Origin: Phytoseiulus persimilis
Lineage: Eukaryota; Arthropoda; Arachnida; Mesostigmata; Phytoseiidae
Assembly (NCBI GenBank): GCA_037576195.1
Contig: CM075102.1
Coordinates: 7,874,001 to 7,938,000 of the forward strand
Reading direction: 5' to 3'
Length of the DNA: 64,000 nt
Each line of letters starts with the position of its first letter. Positions within the stretch are counted from its first letter, which is position 1. The translations under genes and the position numbers were made by a program. Under the pieces are notes generated by a model, which worked only from the letters and a program-made list of their open reading frames with translations, did no database searches and was not told where the DNA came from. This document shows positions 47,130-58,460 of the stretch, in pieces.

Positions 47130-48311
47130 TGAGCGGGAAAGCACGCAGGCGGGTTAGCGAGCAAGGAAGAGCACAGCGCCATCTTAGAGGCCCACGGAGC
47201 GGTGGTGGTAAAGGGGGAGAGGGGGAGGAGGGTAAAACTGTCTTCGTAGTCTGCAGCGGCGGTCGGAGTTATCGACAACGGCGTACAGCGCGCTCACCGC
47301 CCGCTCGAACGCAGCTCGAGCACGAGGCCGCGATCCACGCCGTCAGAGAAGTTGTTTCTTGTTGTGTCAATCGGCGATCAGAGTGGCACTGCATGCCGGC
47401 CCTCCGCGAGTTCGGCCACTCTCCTAAGCCATCGGTGGCGGGTACTCCCGCCGAGAAGCACCCCGGTAGCCACAGCCTAGGGGCCGACCAAACGCAAACT
47501 TTGGCTCGTTGTCCCCGAGAACGGTTGATGACGATGGAAGTCGCGTCTTCAGATCGGGATGAGACCTAGAATAGCTGCTCAGACGATCAGGCGGGGAAGT
47601 TACATCCCATTGAAGTTGAATTTGAGCTCTGCTCAGAGTAGTGTCCGAGCGTGCGCGCGGTTCGAACACCCCTAGTCGGCGAGCAAAAGTGGAGGAGAGA
47701 GTGAAGAAGGGACAACCATCCATCCCAGCCGTCCACCAAGCAAGCCAGCAGAAAGACCGCCGCCGCTGCTGCCGCCGCGCCGCTGCTCTCAGAACACCCG
47801 AGAGAAACACACGACGACGACCGACCACGACTGCTCTCTCGGCAGAGAGGAGGAGGACTCAAGAAAAGCAACAAATACCGCCGCATACAGGAGTTGCAGT
47901 GCTGTTTTCCGAGCTACTAGTGTACAGCCACCTGGAGTAACGTGTACAGACGTCTTCGGCACCCTCTTTGTACTCCGCTCAACTGATCGCCGCCGCCGCC
48001 GCCGCCACCGTCAGCCTCTGTCCAACGGACACAAGCGGGTCGCGTCGGAAACAACAACCGCCGCGAGTCTCTCCAGTTGTCGCGTTGGCTCGCTCCTCTG
48101 CCCAACACTCGTCACCCATTCGGTCATTCGCTGAACCTGCCGCGAACTACGAAAGCAACAACGCGCGCGGCCGAGCGACCGACAGAAGGACGGACGAGCG
48201 GACAAACAGGGCGTTCAGTGTGTAAATCGGTGGACTCGGAAACCGCAACCTCCGAAACCGTAGTGCTTTTTTCGTAGTTTATTGCGAACGAAACCATTTT
48301 CAACGAACCGC
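47130..48311 (+). promoter_or_regulatory. CpG-rich promoter and 5' leader ending in a splice donor
   Basis: This stretch is CpG-rich and purine/pyrimidine biased, with GCC triplet runs near 47995. It has no conserved ORF and ends CCGCAAAA followed by GTAAGTCTG (donor at 48312). This pattern fits a promoter and non-coding first exon. The closest downstream plus-strand gene with an untranslated 5' splice acceptor is NDRG, so an upstream NDRG promoter is possible, but the link is inference. Confidence 0.35.
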
Positions 48312-51300
48312 AAAAGTAAGTCTGTATTCCACGCTGTTCATTCGACGAGCTCGATCAGTCAGCTTCGACGAGCATCTTGGAAACCGGGAGGTCAATCCGA
48401 GGGAATGGGCCGCGAGCAACTCCGCGAGTTTAGGTGGACATGAAGTCATCGAGGGGGGGGCGCGGAACAACAACGAAAGAGCAGTTCCGAGTGTTCAGCT
48501 CCGGAAGGGCGACGGCACTCGAGTAACGGAGTTGGAGAGGATGCTTGGAGCTGAATGGGATCTCTCGAGGAAACGCGTATTGAAGAATGTTCCGCTCTGC
48601 CTGGAAGCCGCTTTTGGTATTGCGATGTTTCGGAACAACCGCAGCGATAAGTTGGTCAAGTGCCGGCGGGAACGCCCTCGACCCTGGCTTTCGGTGCGGC
48701 AGGAACACTCCGCTCTGGCTTGGGACGTCGGGAGGTGCACTCAGCGTTCCAAAATCGAACGTCGTCGACGGCGTGCTCGTCGAATCGGTAACAGAGTCAG
48801 GGACCGATATCTGCCCTGGATCCGCCGTGAGCTCCGAGCCACGATTGATCTCGGATGAACGTTCTCCAGGAGTTTTGATGTGCTCGAATTTATTGGAACC
48901 ACGAATGTTTCCGAGATGTTGTCGAGACTTAAACGCGCGCACAGGTGAATCATTGCTGGCCATATAACGGCCATTTCCATTGGAGAGTTTGTGGGATATG
49001 GAATTCACAGCAGATGTCGGACTTGCGGAGTCGGTCCAATCGCTCCGAGAATTGGTCTCGAATGACCAGTCGTGTCCCTTTCGAAGTTCCCTTTGCGCGC
49101 GCTCGCCTCCTCTCGATCTGGAATCCGTCCCCTCGGAGTTCGCTCCTCAATGCGGACCTCTCCTTGTGTGTGAAATTCCCACTCCATTCTGTATCTCCTG
49201 GTCCCCGGCTCAGACCGAAACACGCAGACGCTATCGGTCAATCGAGTTTCGTATGCGGGCCACGCTTGCTCTTAGCGGCGCCGAGTCGCTCGTTACAAGG
49301 TCTGCGGCCGTACCGAGTTCTATTGATTCGCACGCACGCCACGCTTTCGCACAGCAAACACTCCACCGAGCACTAGATGAGCATATCAATGGACATACGC
49401 TTGCTTCCTGTGGACGTATGAGCTCTTATTAACTTGTTGGACCCGACATACGTCTCACTGGCGGAGAGAGTTGTCCGGACGGTCGATCGTCCTCAATTAG
49501 CTCAATCGAAGAAACTCGGCTCCGCAGCTAATTGCTCAGCAACCCACTGGAGCTCGAGGATCGGCACGACAGGAGCCCCGATCGGTGACTCGGCTTAGGA
49601 TACACTCATCTTTGGTGTGGATCTTGATGAGGAGAGCGAAGCCGGAATCGCATCCTCTGACGGAGAGAGCTTCCTGGACGCGACTTTCGAAAATACTTTG
49701 GAACTTTCCGCCCCGTTGAGCTGCGACCGAGATCTCGTGGAAACAGAGATCCCCGAGTTGGATCGATTCAACAGCGTCGGCGAGGAGAGCCGGCGTTCGA
49801 GCAATGCCTTGATTGCGAAAGTGGTCCAAAAGAGGGGAACTGGAAACGCCCTGGAAGGCAGTGGGGCACCGCACGAGCGCGTGCACGAATATCGCAGATC
49901 GGAGGAAAGCCCCGATGGCCCTCGGGGAGAGATGGAGCTCGTGGCTTTGAACGCCTCTTGCATTTATATTGAAGAATGCACCGCGCTCTCCCGGAACCCA
50001 GATCCACATTTCGCACACGGTTCCACCGCCGCCGTCGTCGACGTTGCTTGGTGGCTTCCGCTCGGACCAAAGAAGGTCTGGCCGAGCGAGAAACCAACTG
50101 GTCTACCTCTATTCCCGGGCACAGCTGAACAACTGCGACTCAAGCTCCGGGAGCTGGCGGCGCTGCCGTTGTCCGGACAATCGTTGTCCAGCGGCTGATG
50201 AGGAAGCTCCTCGGACGGCCTAGAGCTCGGGGGGACGGTTTTTGGTCGTTTTTTTTCTTTTGCCCCGGAGGGCTTCGTTCTCGCTGTTCTTCTCGTTGTC
50301 GTCGTCGTCGTCCTGCTGTTGTTCCTCTTGCTGCAGCGGGAAATGTTTCCACGCTCTGCTGCTTCGCTTTCCTGTACCTCTTGAGCATTTAGAGCTCAAA
50401 TAGACGCTGCGGCGACGGAGACCATCAGTCGGAATGACTGAGAGGGTCAGAGGAGAGGGGGGGGGGGGGGCACCGCTCACAAGGAAGGAAGGTGTTCGTT
50501 CTCCTCTGTTCCCCGAGTGAGCCAAGCGAAGCTGAGGAACTCCGTGGGTCTGCGTGCTTGGGCGCAGGTGTTCTCCGTGCAGTGAGCTTTCGTTTCGATT
50601 GTTGGAGTCTTTCGCGTCGCCGATGCCGTAGACGCCGTTATCGTTGCACCCAGCGTTGTTGCTTTCTGTTGTAGTCGCAGAAAGAATGGAAAGAGGGGAT
50701 TCTGTTCGAGATCGCTTTAAAGTTCTCCGATCCGAAGGGTTTTTCAGAGTCGCTCCTCCTTTGTCCGATGAAATGATTCATGTCCGGCGGACGGAGCGGC
50801 GTCGGAGACTAAAATATCCAAGGGATGATAAACAACACGTCGTCCGGTCAACGTCGTCTTTGCTATTGTTGTCGTGCCTCCCGAACGATATTTCCTGTCT
50901 CTTCTCCAGCTCAGAGTCCCTCTATCCCTCTCGTTTCTCATTCGGCTGAGGAAAGTTGAGCTGCAGGATTTTTATCCTCCTGATCCTGGATCCTCGGCAG
51001 GCAGGCAAGCAGGTTGGTGAGAGTAAGCTGTGCCAAGCGGCCACCTGGCTGCCGCTATCTCTCATTTTTCTCCTGTGTCTTCTAGAAGGGGAGAGAGATG
51101 ATAGCAATAGTCGGTAACGGCTGTGGCGTCGACGGCGGCAATAGCGGCCGCGACAAAACATGGGGAGAAACATTGTACAGGGTGAACTGAGAAGCCTACT
51201 GCGCCGAGAACGGCGCGAGGCAGTGCCTGCTCCTTCCACAATGGATGAAAATCACCTTACGACGTGACCGTACTGCACTACGCAGTCCGTGAGATTGTGG

Positions 51301-54300
51301 TGCCGTGGAGCAACTATCTCCGAGCGCATGCTGCCACTGGCTGGGCCTGATGGTCTATCACCGAAATTCCGCGTCGAAACCCCGCCTAGCCCTCGAATCC
51401 ATTAGACTGGGCGGACAACCGCGCGTAGCATCCTCGCAGAAGCAGCTCGGTGGTGGAGCTTTTTCAGGACGTCGTGAGGGGCCTCATCAATTTTCGGATT
51501 TTATCTGTTTGTAGTAGGACCCTCAGCAAAGGATCAGGGCCACGTCACAAGACTTAGATCGGCAAACCTAAGCTCCCTACCGTAATCTCAGGATTTCGGC
51601 TCCTCCGACGACTTGGATAATAACAGCGAGCCGGATCATGACCCCGTGAGATGTAGACTGGATGGCGCGGGGGGTCTTCGGGCGACTTTCTCATAAGTTC
51701 CCGTCACGGTCCGGAACTCCCCTCGAAGTTCCGGCTCAATGGAGCTCCATGGAGTATTGAGAATCGGGATCCGGGCAGAGACCCGCCAATCGGATCACAT
51801 CTGAAGCTCTCCAAGAAAGCAACCGTGAACCGAGGATCTAAGCCGACGGTCCGCTATCCGGATCTGCGGAAGGGCTTCACTGGGGTTGAACTTTTAAACC
51901 GATTGAATGAGATGCGGACCGGCCATCACCGGAGTGGCCGGAAAAAAAGAAGACGATGTTTCTCACCGCGTGCAGTCGGGTGGGGGAGGGGGGAAGTTGG
52001 ACGCAGCGCAGGCTGATGGGGTAGGGGGACCGGGGCCCGAAGGACAAGCCGCCGCGACGCCGCCGCTCAGTCGGTCGTGCAGAAGCGAGCAGTGAGTGAC
52101 CGTAAAGCGGGCACGTCTTGTTTTCGAAAGATAAGCCGAGACGTAAACATGATCCCCATAGAATACTGTCTCTGCACGCACGGAGGCACACATGCACGCT
52201 GTTGCTAGCTTGCCTCGTTGCTCGTGTGGACGGTGAGACACGGAGCAGCAACCATCAAGTTGTCGCCTCCAAGAACTCTGATGAGAGTTGATCATGGCCG
52301 AGAAAAATCATGTTCCATGCTTTGGCTCTTCGTCGCCTTCTGGCGGAACTTCTTACTCAGATCTCCGCCCCCCTCCCCCCACGCGTTTTTTTTTTCGCAT
52401 CCACGTGCGACGTTGAAGCTCCGACCGATTTCGATTCTCCGGCCACCTTTCGCTCTCCAAAGTCATGCCGAGGCGACAAAAATAACTCTTTTGACCTTCC
52501 GAAGACTGTCGAGGGTCGTGCCCGACCTGATTACAACGCAGGAAGCGTTAGTGATTATTTCGACTGCTTTGTTCGTCGATTGTTTTGATCTTTGGCACCG
52601 ACTTCATGGGCAAGGCGGAATCAGGCCTCGAGCAGAGTCCTGATTGGAGTCGTGAGAAATGGGGGCATTCTCCCGCCAACCGAGAAAGGCGAAAGAGCAA
52701 TCGCTCGGGCTCCGAGTTGTTGGACTTCGATCTGTGAGGCATCGAGGCACGCTTCCGAGAATTCGAGGCAGCCCCTTCATGCGCATCTGCTGGTAGCGGC
52801 CTCGACGCCTGCCTCTTGGCAGTCAGGGAAAACATTCCAGTTCTCATCTCGCCGCAATTATTCATGAGAGAAGCAGCTCAGCTATGTGATGAATGCAGTC
52901 GAACGGTCATCCGGCAGCGGCGTAGCACCAGCAGCAAAGCTGGAGCACGCTCTCAGTGACGCTGATGGCGCTGTACTCCTGGAAGACCTTCCAGAACGAA
53001 GGGAGCAGCGAACAAGAATCCAGACGGCGGGCCCACATCTGAAAGGCCTCACAAGGCCTGCTGACTCGGCCAGGCGCCATGGCCGAGGCGGGCAGGACCA
53101 AGCGGCCGGGAGCGCAGGACTCTGTGCTCGGCCCTTGGAGCGAGCCGTTCGAGATCGGAACTTTACGACAGATTTGTTCGAAGTTGTTTCGTTTGTTGAG
53201 TCCGCTGTAAATTCTCGATGCTGCTCGCGTGTATCGGCTCCGTCCTCGACAAAGTTTCATGGGACACGTGTCATGAAGATCCCCGCTTCTCCATCACTCC
53301 CAGGGTATCCTCTCTCGCATCTCCTTCGTCCTCCGCTCTGGGGGTTCGGAGTTTGATCGCGAGGAGGAAATTCCGAAGAGAGATGCGGAATCCCGGTTGT
53401 CACGAGACTGGGTTCTCACAAAGCGCCCGACCATCATCGAAGCTAGCAGCGAACGGGAAGCGACAGCGCGCAGTGCTGACGCGGCACGAGAGAAAGAGGG
53501 AGTTGAGCATGGAAAGGGCAGAACACCGTCGACTGCGTCCAAATAACACTGAACAACGAACCAGAACTGAATAGCAGGTTAATTTAGGAGGCCTTCCTCG
53601 GGAGCGCAGCAGTCCCTGCGTCAGTGTTAGTGGCAGCAACGACTACTCCGCCGCGTCGCCAGCGAGTTGAGCATTCTCCGGAAGGTTAGTCTCCGAGTTT
53701 GGGAATAGTCAGTGTTGCCGGTCCCGTTGCTCCGGGCCACGAACGCCGTCGCGGCTTCCGAGCGTGAGTGACCAAGACAGACAGGGCAAAACTAGTTTCG
53801 CAACGCCATGGAACTGTTCGAGCTGGCGGGTCGCTCTCCCGTTCCGACGTATGTTACGTCGACTCTGTCAGTTGAGGGACAGCTCGCGTTTCTGGGACAC
53901 TGGCTTGTTGGCGGGCGAACGGCGGGACGGGAGCCGGAAACCGCCGGCTTTCAAAGCCAGCGGTGCCGATCGCCCGCACGCCGAGCACGAGATCGCTGCC
54001 GAGTGCAATTCCGGGTGGACCCTAAAAGCCGGAAAAGGGCGCCGGAAGGGTCTTCCTCTAGGTTCCGGTGCACCTCGCCTCGCCGAAACTTCCCCGTGGG
54101 CTCCCGCCCGCGATCGGTCATCACGCGAATCGAGCGCCCGTCCGGGCATGCGGCCGCGTAACACAACCGGCGCGCGCACGGACCGACGTTGACGTCTTTT
54201 GACAGAAGTTGCGCCGGGCCGTAGTTGCGCCAGCTATCGGTAGACGGCGCCCGAGCACAGCCATCACTCGCTCACCAAGGCAGTCGCTTGCCGGCAGCTT

Positions 54301-54576
54301 TCTGCTCCGGCCCGAACCGAACGAGTGAGTGTCGTCTAGGCGGTGCCTCTGACGTTCTCGATAGACCACGAGAGACTGCTGCAAAGTTCGCCGTGCTCAT
54401 CATCCGTCGTGAGTGTAATAGGAACTCTCGCCCGCCGCCGGATCCGCGCCCTCAACGTTGTTATAGTAACCGCTGCACGAGCTGCTCTCCCGATCCTTCT
54501 CTACGGAACACACACGCACTCCCGTTCACGATCATCTGTCTCGGAACTTTCTGTTAGCGAACCACAACGCTTCGAA
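48312..54576. other. Unassigned, possibly NDRG first intron
   Basis: Several overlapping frames of 100-190 codons occur on both strands in CpG-rich sequence, for example 48430-49008 (-, C-terminal part APPDVPSQSGVFLPHRKPGS), 49617-50198 (+), 49536-50018 (-), 52886-53356 (+) and 52907-53260 (-). High GC makes long chance frames common and none is recognised; 48430-49008 is the most protein-like. A G homopolymer of about 14 bases is near 50460. Confidence 0.3.
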
Positions 54577-54581
54577 TCAGT
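54577..54581 (+). promoter_or_regulatory. Candidate initiator (TCAGT)
   Basis: TCAGT matches the arthropod initiator. It lies about 70 bp upstream of the ATG at 54649, which begins a phase-matched alternative first exon of NDRG. No TATA box was seen. Confidence 0.25.
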
Positions 54582-54648
54582 TTACGGATCGGGAACTGCG
54601 TACGAGCAGCTCAAGTGCCCTTCGGTTTGTCTCGGACGCCTGTCTTTG

Positions 54649-57600
54649 ATGGCCCAGTACCAATTGCTCAGGTATGTATCGCGAGATACATACGTCCGCC
54701 CGCGTGGAAATGGGGCGCCCACCTTCCGACCCCATTATGGGCCGCTCCAGAGCGAGATCCATCGAAGAACGGGTCCGTCCGCTCCCTGCAAAATCCAACT
54801 GGAAGCTCTTGGCGGGCTCGACTCGTGGGTTCAGTATACCGAGCGACACGTTTTTTTTTTCCGGAGAAACGGGAACGTGGAATCGAGGGAATGTTCGTCA
54901 TGAGCATTGCGGTGGGAAATCTCCTCCTTCCACCGAGCCCCCCTCCCCCTCCTCTGTCTCATGATAATCGATGGCGCGTCATCGGTGACGCTGGACGATG
55001 ACTGCTCTTGCTGCAGTCGATCACCGCTGGTTTGCACTTTTCGACGGGGGCCATGGAGGGAAAGTTTCGGTGCGCCGGACCGAAAGCCATGGTTTTGACT
55101 CAGCGAGTCCCAACAAGGAAATGGCCCCGTCGCCGAACGTTCTTCCTCTCCTTCGCGTCCGCCGGCTGACCACAGGTCGCCGTTACGGGTCGCGTTGAGG
55201 TCGATGGGGAACGCTGTTTCCCTGAACAGACTCCGAGCGGACTTCAGAGAAAAACATTCTCAATTGTCGAGGCAGATGGGTTCGAACCCTGCCGAGTTCT
55301 CGACCCGCTCGCGATCACGGAGCGGGAATCGGTTATCGAGCGCCAATGCGGACAGGAGCAAAATGACGACCTTGCAGTTTTCTCGTTTCTCGCGGTGCTT
55401 TCCGGGGAAATAGTTCGTTGCGCAGTTGGCTACACGGACGGTGCGCGATTCCTGCGGAATATCCACGTGGCCTTGTGCCGCCGGAGCTTGTTGACCATCG
55501 CATCAGACGCGGAGAGCGGAGTGGACCGCGAATGAATTCGAGTTTCCGTCCCACCGGGGCACCTGCTGGAAGTTCGAGCATCATCCTGAGGTCGGAGACG
55601 CAAGAGGTCACCTCCGTCTCTTCTCATTTTTTCATGACCTCTGTCAACTGAGGCTCCGCGATGGCACTCATACGAAATATATCCGAGCGATTCCTAGATC
55701 GCTTTCCAGAATTGTTTTGTCTGAGATAGGTTACCGAGCGTTCGACGTCGCGGAACAGATGAAAGCCGCACACTCCCGCAGGCCTTGTGGCTACTTGAAC
55801 TTCCTGTGCGGTGCATCGCCTCTCTCCTGTTCTCCGGGATTCCAGGACAGAATCATTGACCGGGCGATAGCCGCCAATAGTCATTATTGGCAAGAGGCGC
55901 GGAATCTCAACACCATTTTTGTCTGTTTCAGAGGTAAAATGCCAACGGACACGATGGACGATATCGAACTCCGTGGATTAGAAGCTTCGTCGCCTCTGAT
56001 GAGGAGACTCTCGAGGTCTGACTCGTACACGCAGGAAGACAAGATCGAGACCCAATGGGGCACAATGCTCGTTGCGGTTCAAGGAGATCGCCAGAAACCC
56101 GCCATTTTCACCTATCATGACATCGGACTCAACCGTGAGTAGATCCCACGTGTCTCGCCGGCAACGATTCCGGAATTAAAAACTGGTTGAGTCGAATTCA
56201 ATCACCGTATGGTAGACCCAGAAATCTCAAGGAGAACATTGTCAAAGTACGAGAATCGAGGCTCACGTTGGCCACGGAAGTCTTTTTGTCGTGAAAGGAC
56301 TCGATCAAAAGGACGCTCATCAGCTCTGAGTGCTCGCTTGTGACGGAGAACTCACCCATTTTCTGTGGGAGATGAGCTGGCGCCAATTCGCAGAAGCAGA
56401 CAGCGATAGCGGAGCCACGTGTTCGGTTCACTGTACGGAATCCAGGACGGACCAATGGGAATCGGCAGTCCTCGCTGTCTTCGTGAGATGACTCGCGGGG
56501 CGAGCAACGTACAGCGTTACACAGCTGAATGGGCGCGCTGAACATCTCCATCAATCCTCTATCTTTCTATAATCCCGGCATGCGGAAAAACTCGCGGCTC
56601 CACCGGGGGGATGTTTGACGACCGGAGGCCAATCGAAGCAGCCAGAGCGACACCCGGTCTAACCAACGCAATTTTCATCCTTTGTTGCAGATGTTTCGAA
56701 TTTCCAAGCGTTCTTCAACTACGTCGACGTGAATTGTATGATGAGAAACTTTTGCATCTATCACTTGAATGCTCCCGGGCAAGAAGAGGGCGCGCTCAAC
56801 TTCCCCGATGAGTAAGTGAACGAGAGGTTCTGCTCGAGAGTCGCAACCGAGGCCAACCTCGGATTAGAATCCTCCGCGCGGGGCTCTAGCACTCCGGCTT
56901 GTCCGCGGCTTTAATTTTTTCGCTTGCCACTTGGATGTCATTTTAATCTCCGCCTTGAGGCTGCCAGCAGCAGAAGTTTTTGCCACTTATCAGCGCGAGC
57001 ACCGACGTCCCTTGAGGGCCGCACGCAGTAAACTCTCACTGAAATAGGAAGTGGTCTCGTTCCGTTTCGGAGAGGACGGAGCTTAACGAGCTCTATGAAT
57101 AGACTGGAACACGGTCTTGGTAATAGCGGAAGTTGAGAGAGCCGGAGAGAGAAAGGGCGAGGAGCTGCAACGGCTAATTCCTAATTGCGTGAAAATGCAA
57201 GACCTCAATCAACGATTGGCTTTCCAGCTACGTGTTCCCGACGATGGACCAGCTGGCCGAGATGGTTCTGCCAGTGATGAAATTCTACGACCTCAAGCAT
57301 TTCGTTGGATTCGGTGTGGGAGCTGGAGCCTACATCATCTCCAAGTTCGCACTCGATCATCCTGAATGCGTCGATGGACTCTTCTTGATCAATTGCACTG
57401 CAAGCAAAAGCTCTTGGACTGAGTGGGGCTACCAAAAGGTCAACGCCATGTACCTCAAGTGAGTTTCCCGCTACGCTCGGGAGCCCCTCACGGGCATCCG
57501 ACATCTATTTCCGGCGGCTGGGAGCGCGTTCTTAATTGATTCAGCGATCAAAGCTCGAACGAAACAACCTAAATCCAAACCTGAAATTTGAAGGTCGTCG

Positions 57601-58460
57601 GGCATGACCGCCTCAACTCTGGACTACCTGCTCTGGCACCACTTCGGGAAACTGTCCGAGGACCGTAACTACGACATGGTTCAAGTTTACCGAAACTACT
57701 TCAGCAAGAGCATCAACGCTCACAACTTGTCAGCGTTCATCGACTCTTTCATCAAGCGGAACGACTTGAACATCGTCAGGGAACTGGACCCAAACAAGAA
57801 GAAGGGGGCCCGAAACTTCACGTGTCACGTCATGCTCGTCGCGGGAAACTTGTCGCCACACGTCGACGACACCGTAGGTTACCCTGTGCTCGGGTAGAGA
57901 TGGTCTGAGAGCGTTCTTTCCGTGTCGATTCAGGTCGTTGTACAATCTCTCTTGCGGCCTGAAGCTCCAGACTGGGATGATTTCGGGAATGAGTCGGAAC
58001 TCTTGAGCGAGGAACGGATTCATTTGCAGGTGAACATGAACGGGCGCTTGGATCCCTCCAACTCGTCGTGGATGAAAATCTCCGATGCTGGCATGGTCCT
58101 CGAAGAACAGCCTAGCAAGATTTCCGAGGCGCTAAGGCTTTTTTTGCAGGGATTGGGCTATGGTGAGTACAGTTTCTGACTTGTAGCGCCACATTTGCCG
58201 CGAGAATACACCCAACGCCAGCTACCCCAACCGATCACAAAACGCAGCCCCCTCATGAGCGCTTGAGAGCCAAACCCTGCTTGATATTTCGATTTCACTT
58301 TGCTCACTTGAAGCTCTCTCTCTCTCTCCCTGAACTAGCTTTGAACTCTGCCCTGAGACGCACGTCAGCCGCATCCCTGAATGAAGCTCTAGCCGAGAGA
58401 AGGAGGTCTTCAATTGCCGCTAAGGAAGCCGCCGCAGCCGCCGCCGCAGGTCAGTACTAG
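54649..58460 (+). CDS. NDRG-family protein (MESK2/NDRG3-like), 360-370 aa
   Basis: NDRG proteins are alpha/beta-hydrolase-fold proteins without a catalytic Ser, linked to stress response, differentiation and vesicle trafficking. Core exons are 55932-56134 (ATG at 55939), 56691-56811, 57228-57458, 57594-57873, 58030-58162 and 58339-58460 (TAG); all phases match and give 360 aa. Family signatures: YHDIGLN, YHLNAPGQEEG, FPTMDQLAEM, GVGAGAYI (Gly-x-Gly-x-Gly replacing a nucleophile elbow), SPHVDDT then VNMNGRLDPSNSSWMK, and LEEQPSKISEALRLFLQG. The last exon has basophilic kinase-type sites (RRTSAAS, ERRRSS) and an Ala run. An ATG exon at 54649-54671 splices in phase and would add MAQYQLLRGK. The acceptor before 55932 shows that an upstream exon exists. 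The gene may continue past 58449 through a GTCAGT donor. Confidence 0.93.

Noticed and set aside
49536-50198. Overlapping frames of 193 (+) and 160 (-) codons
   Set aside because: High GC produces opposed open frames. The plus one begins with GTG, neither has a domain, and they cannot be told apart from chance.
53764-54192. Plus-strand frames near 53.8-54.2 kb starting at good-looking ATGs
   Set aside because: Arg/Ser-rich composition typical of GC-rich non-coding sequence, with overlapping frames on both strands and no family match. More likely promoter or leader sequence of NDRG.
55275-55300. GGGTTCGAACCC, resembling a tRNA T-arm
   Set aside because: No matching acceptor stem, D-arm or anticodon arm could be placed around it.
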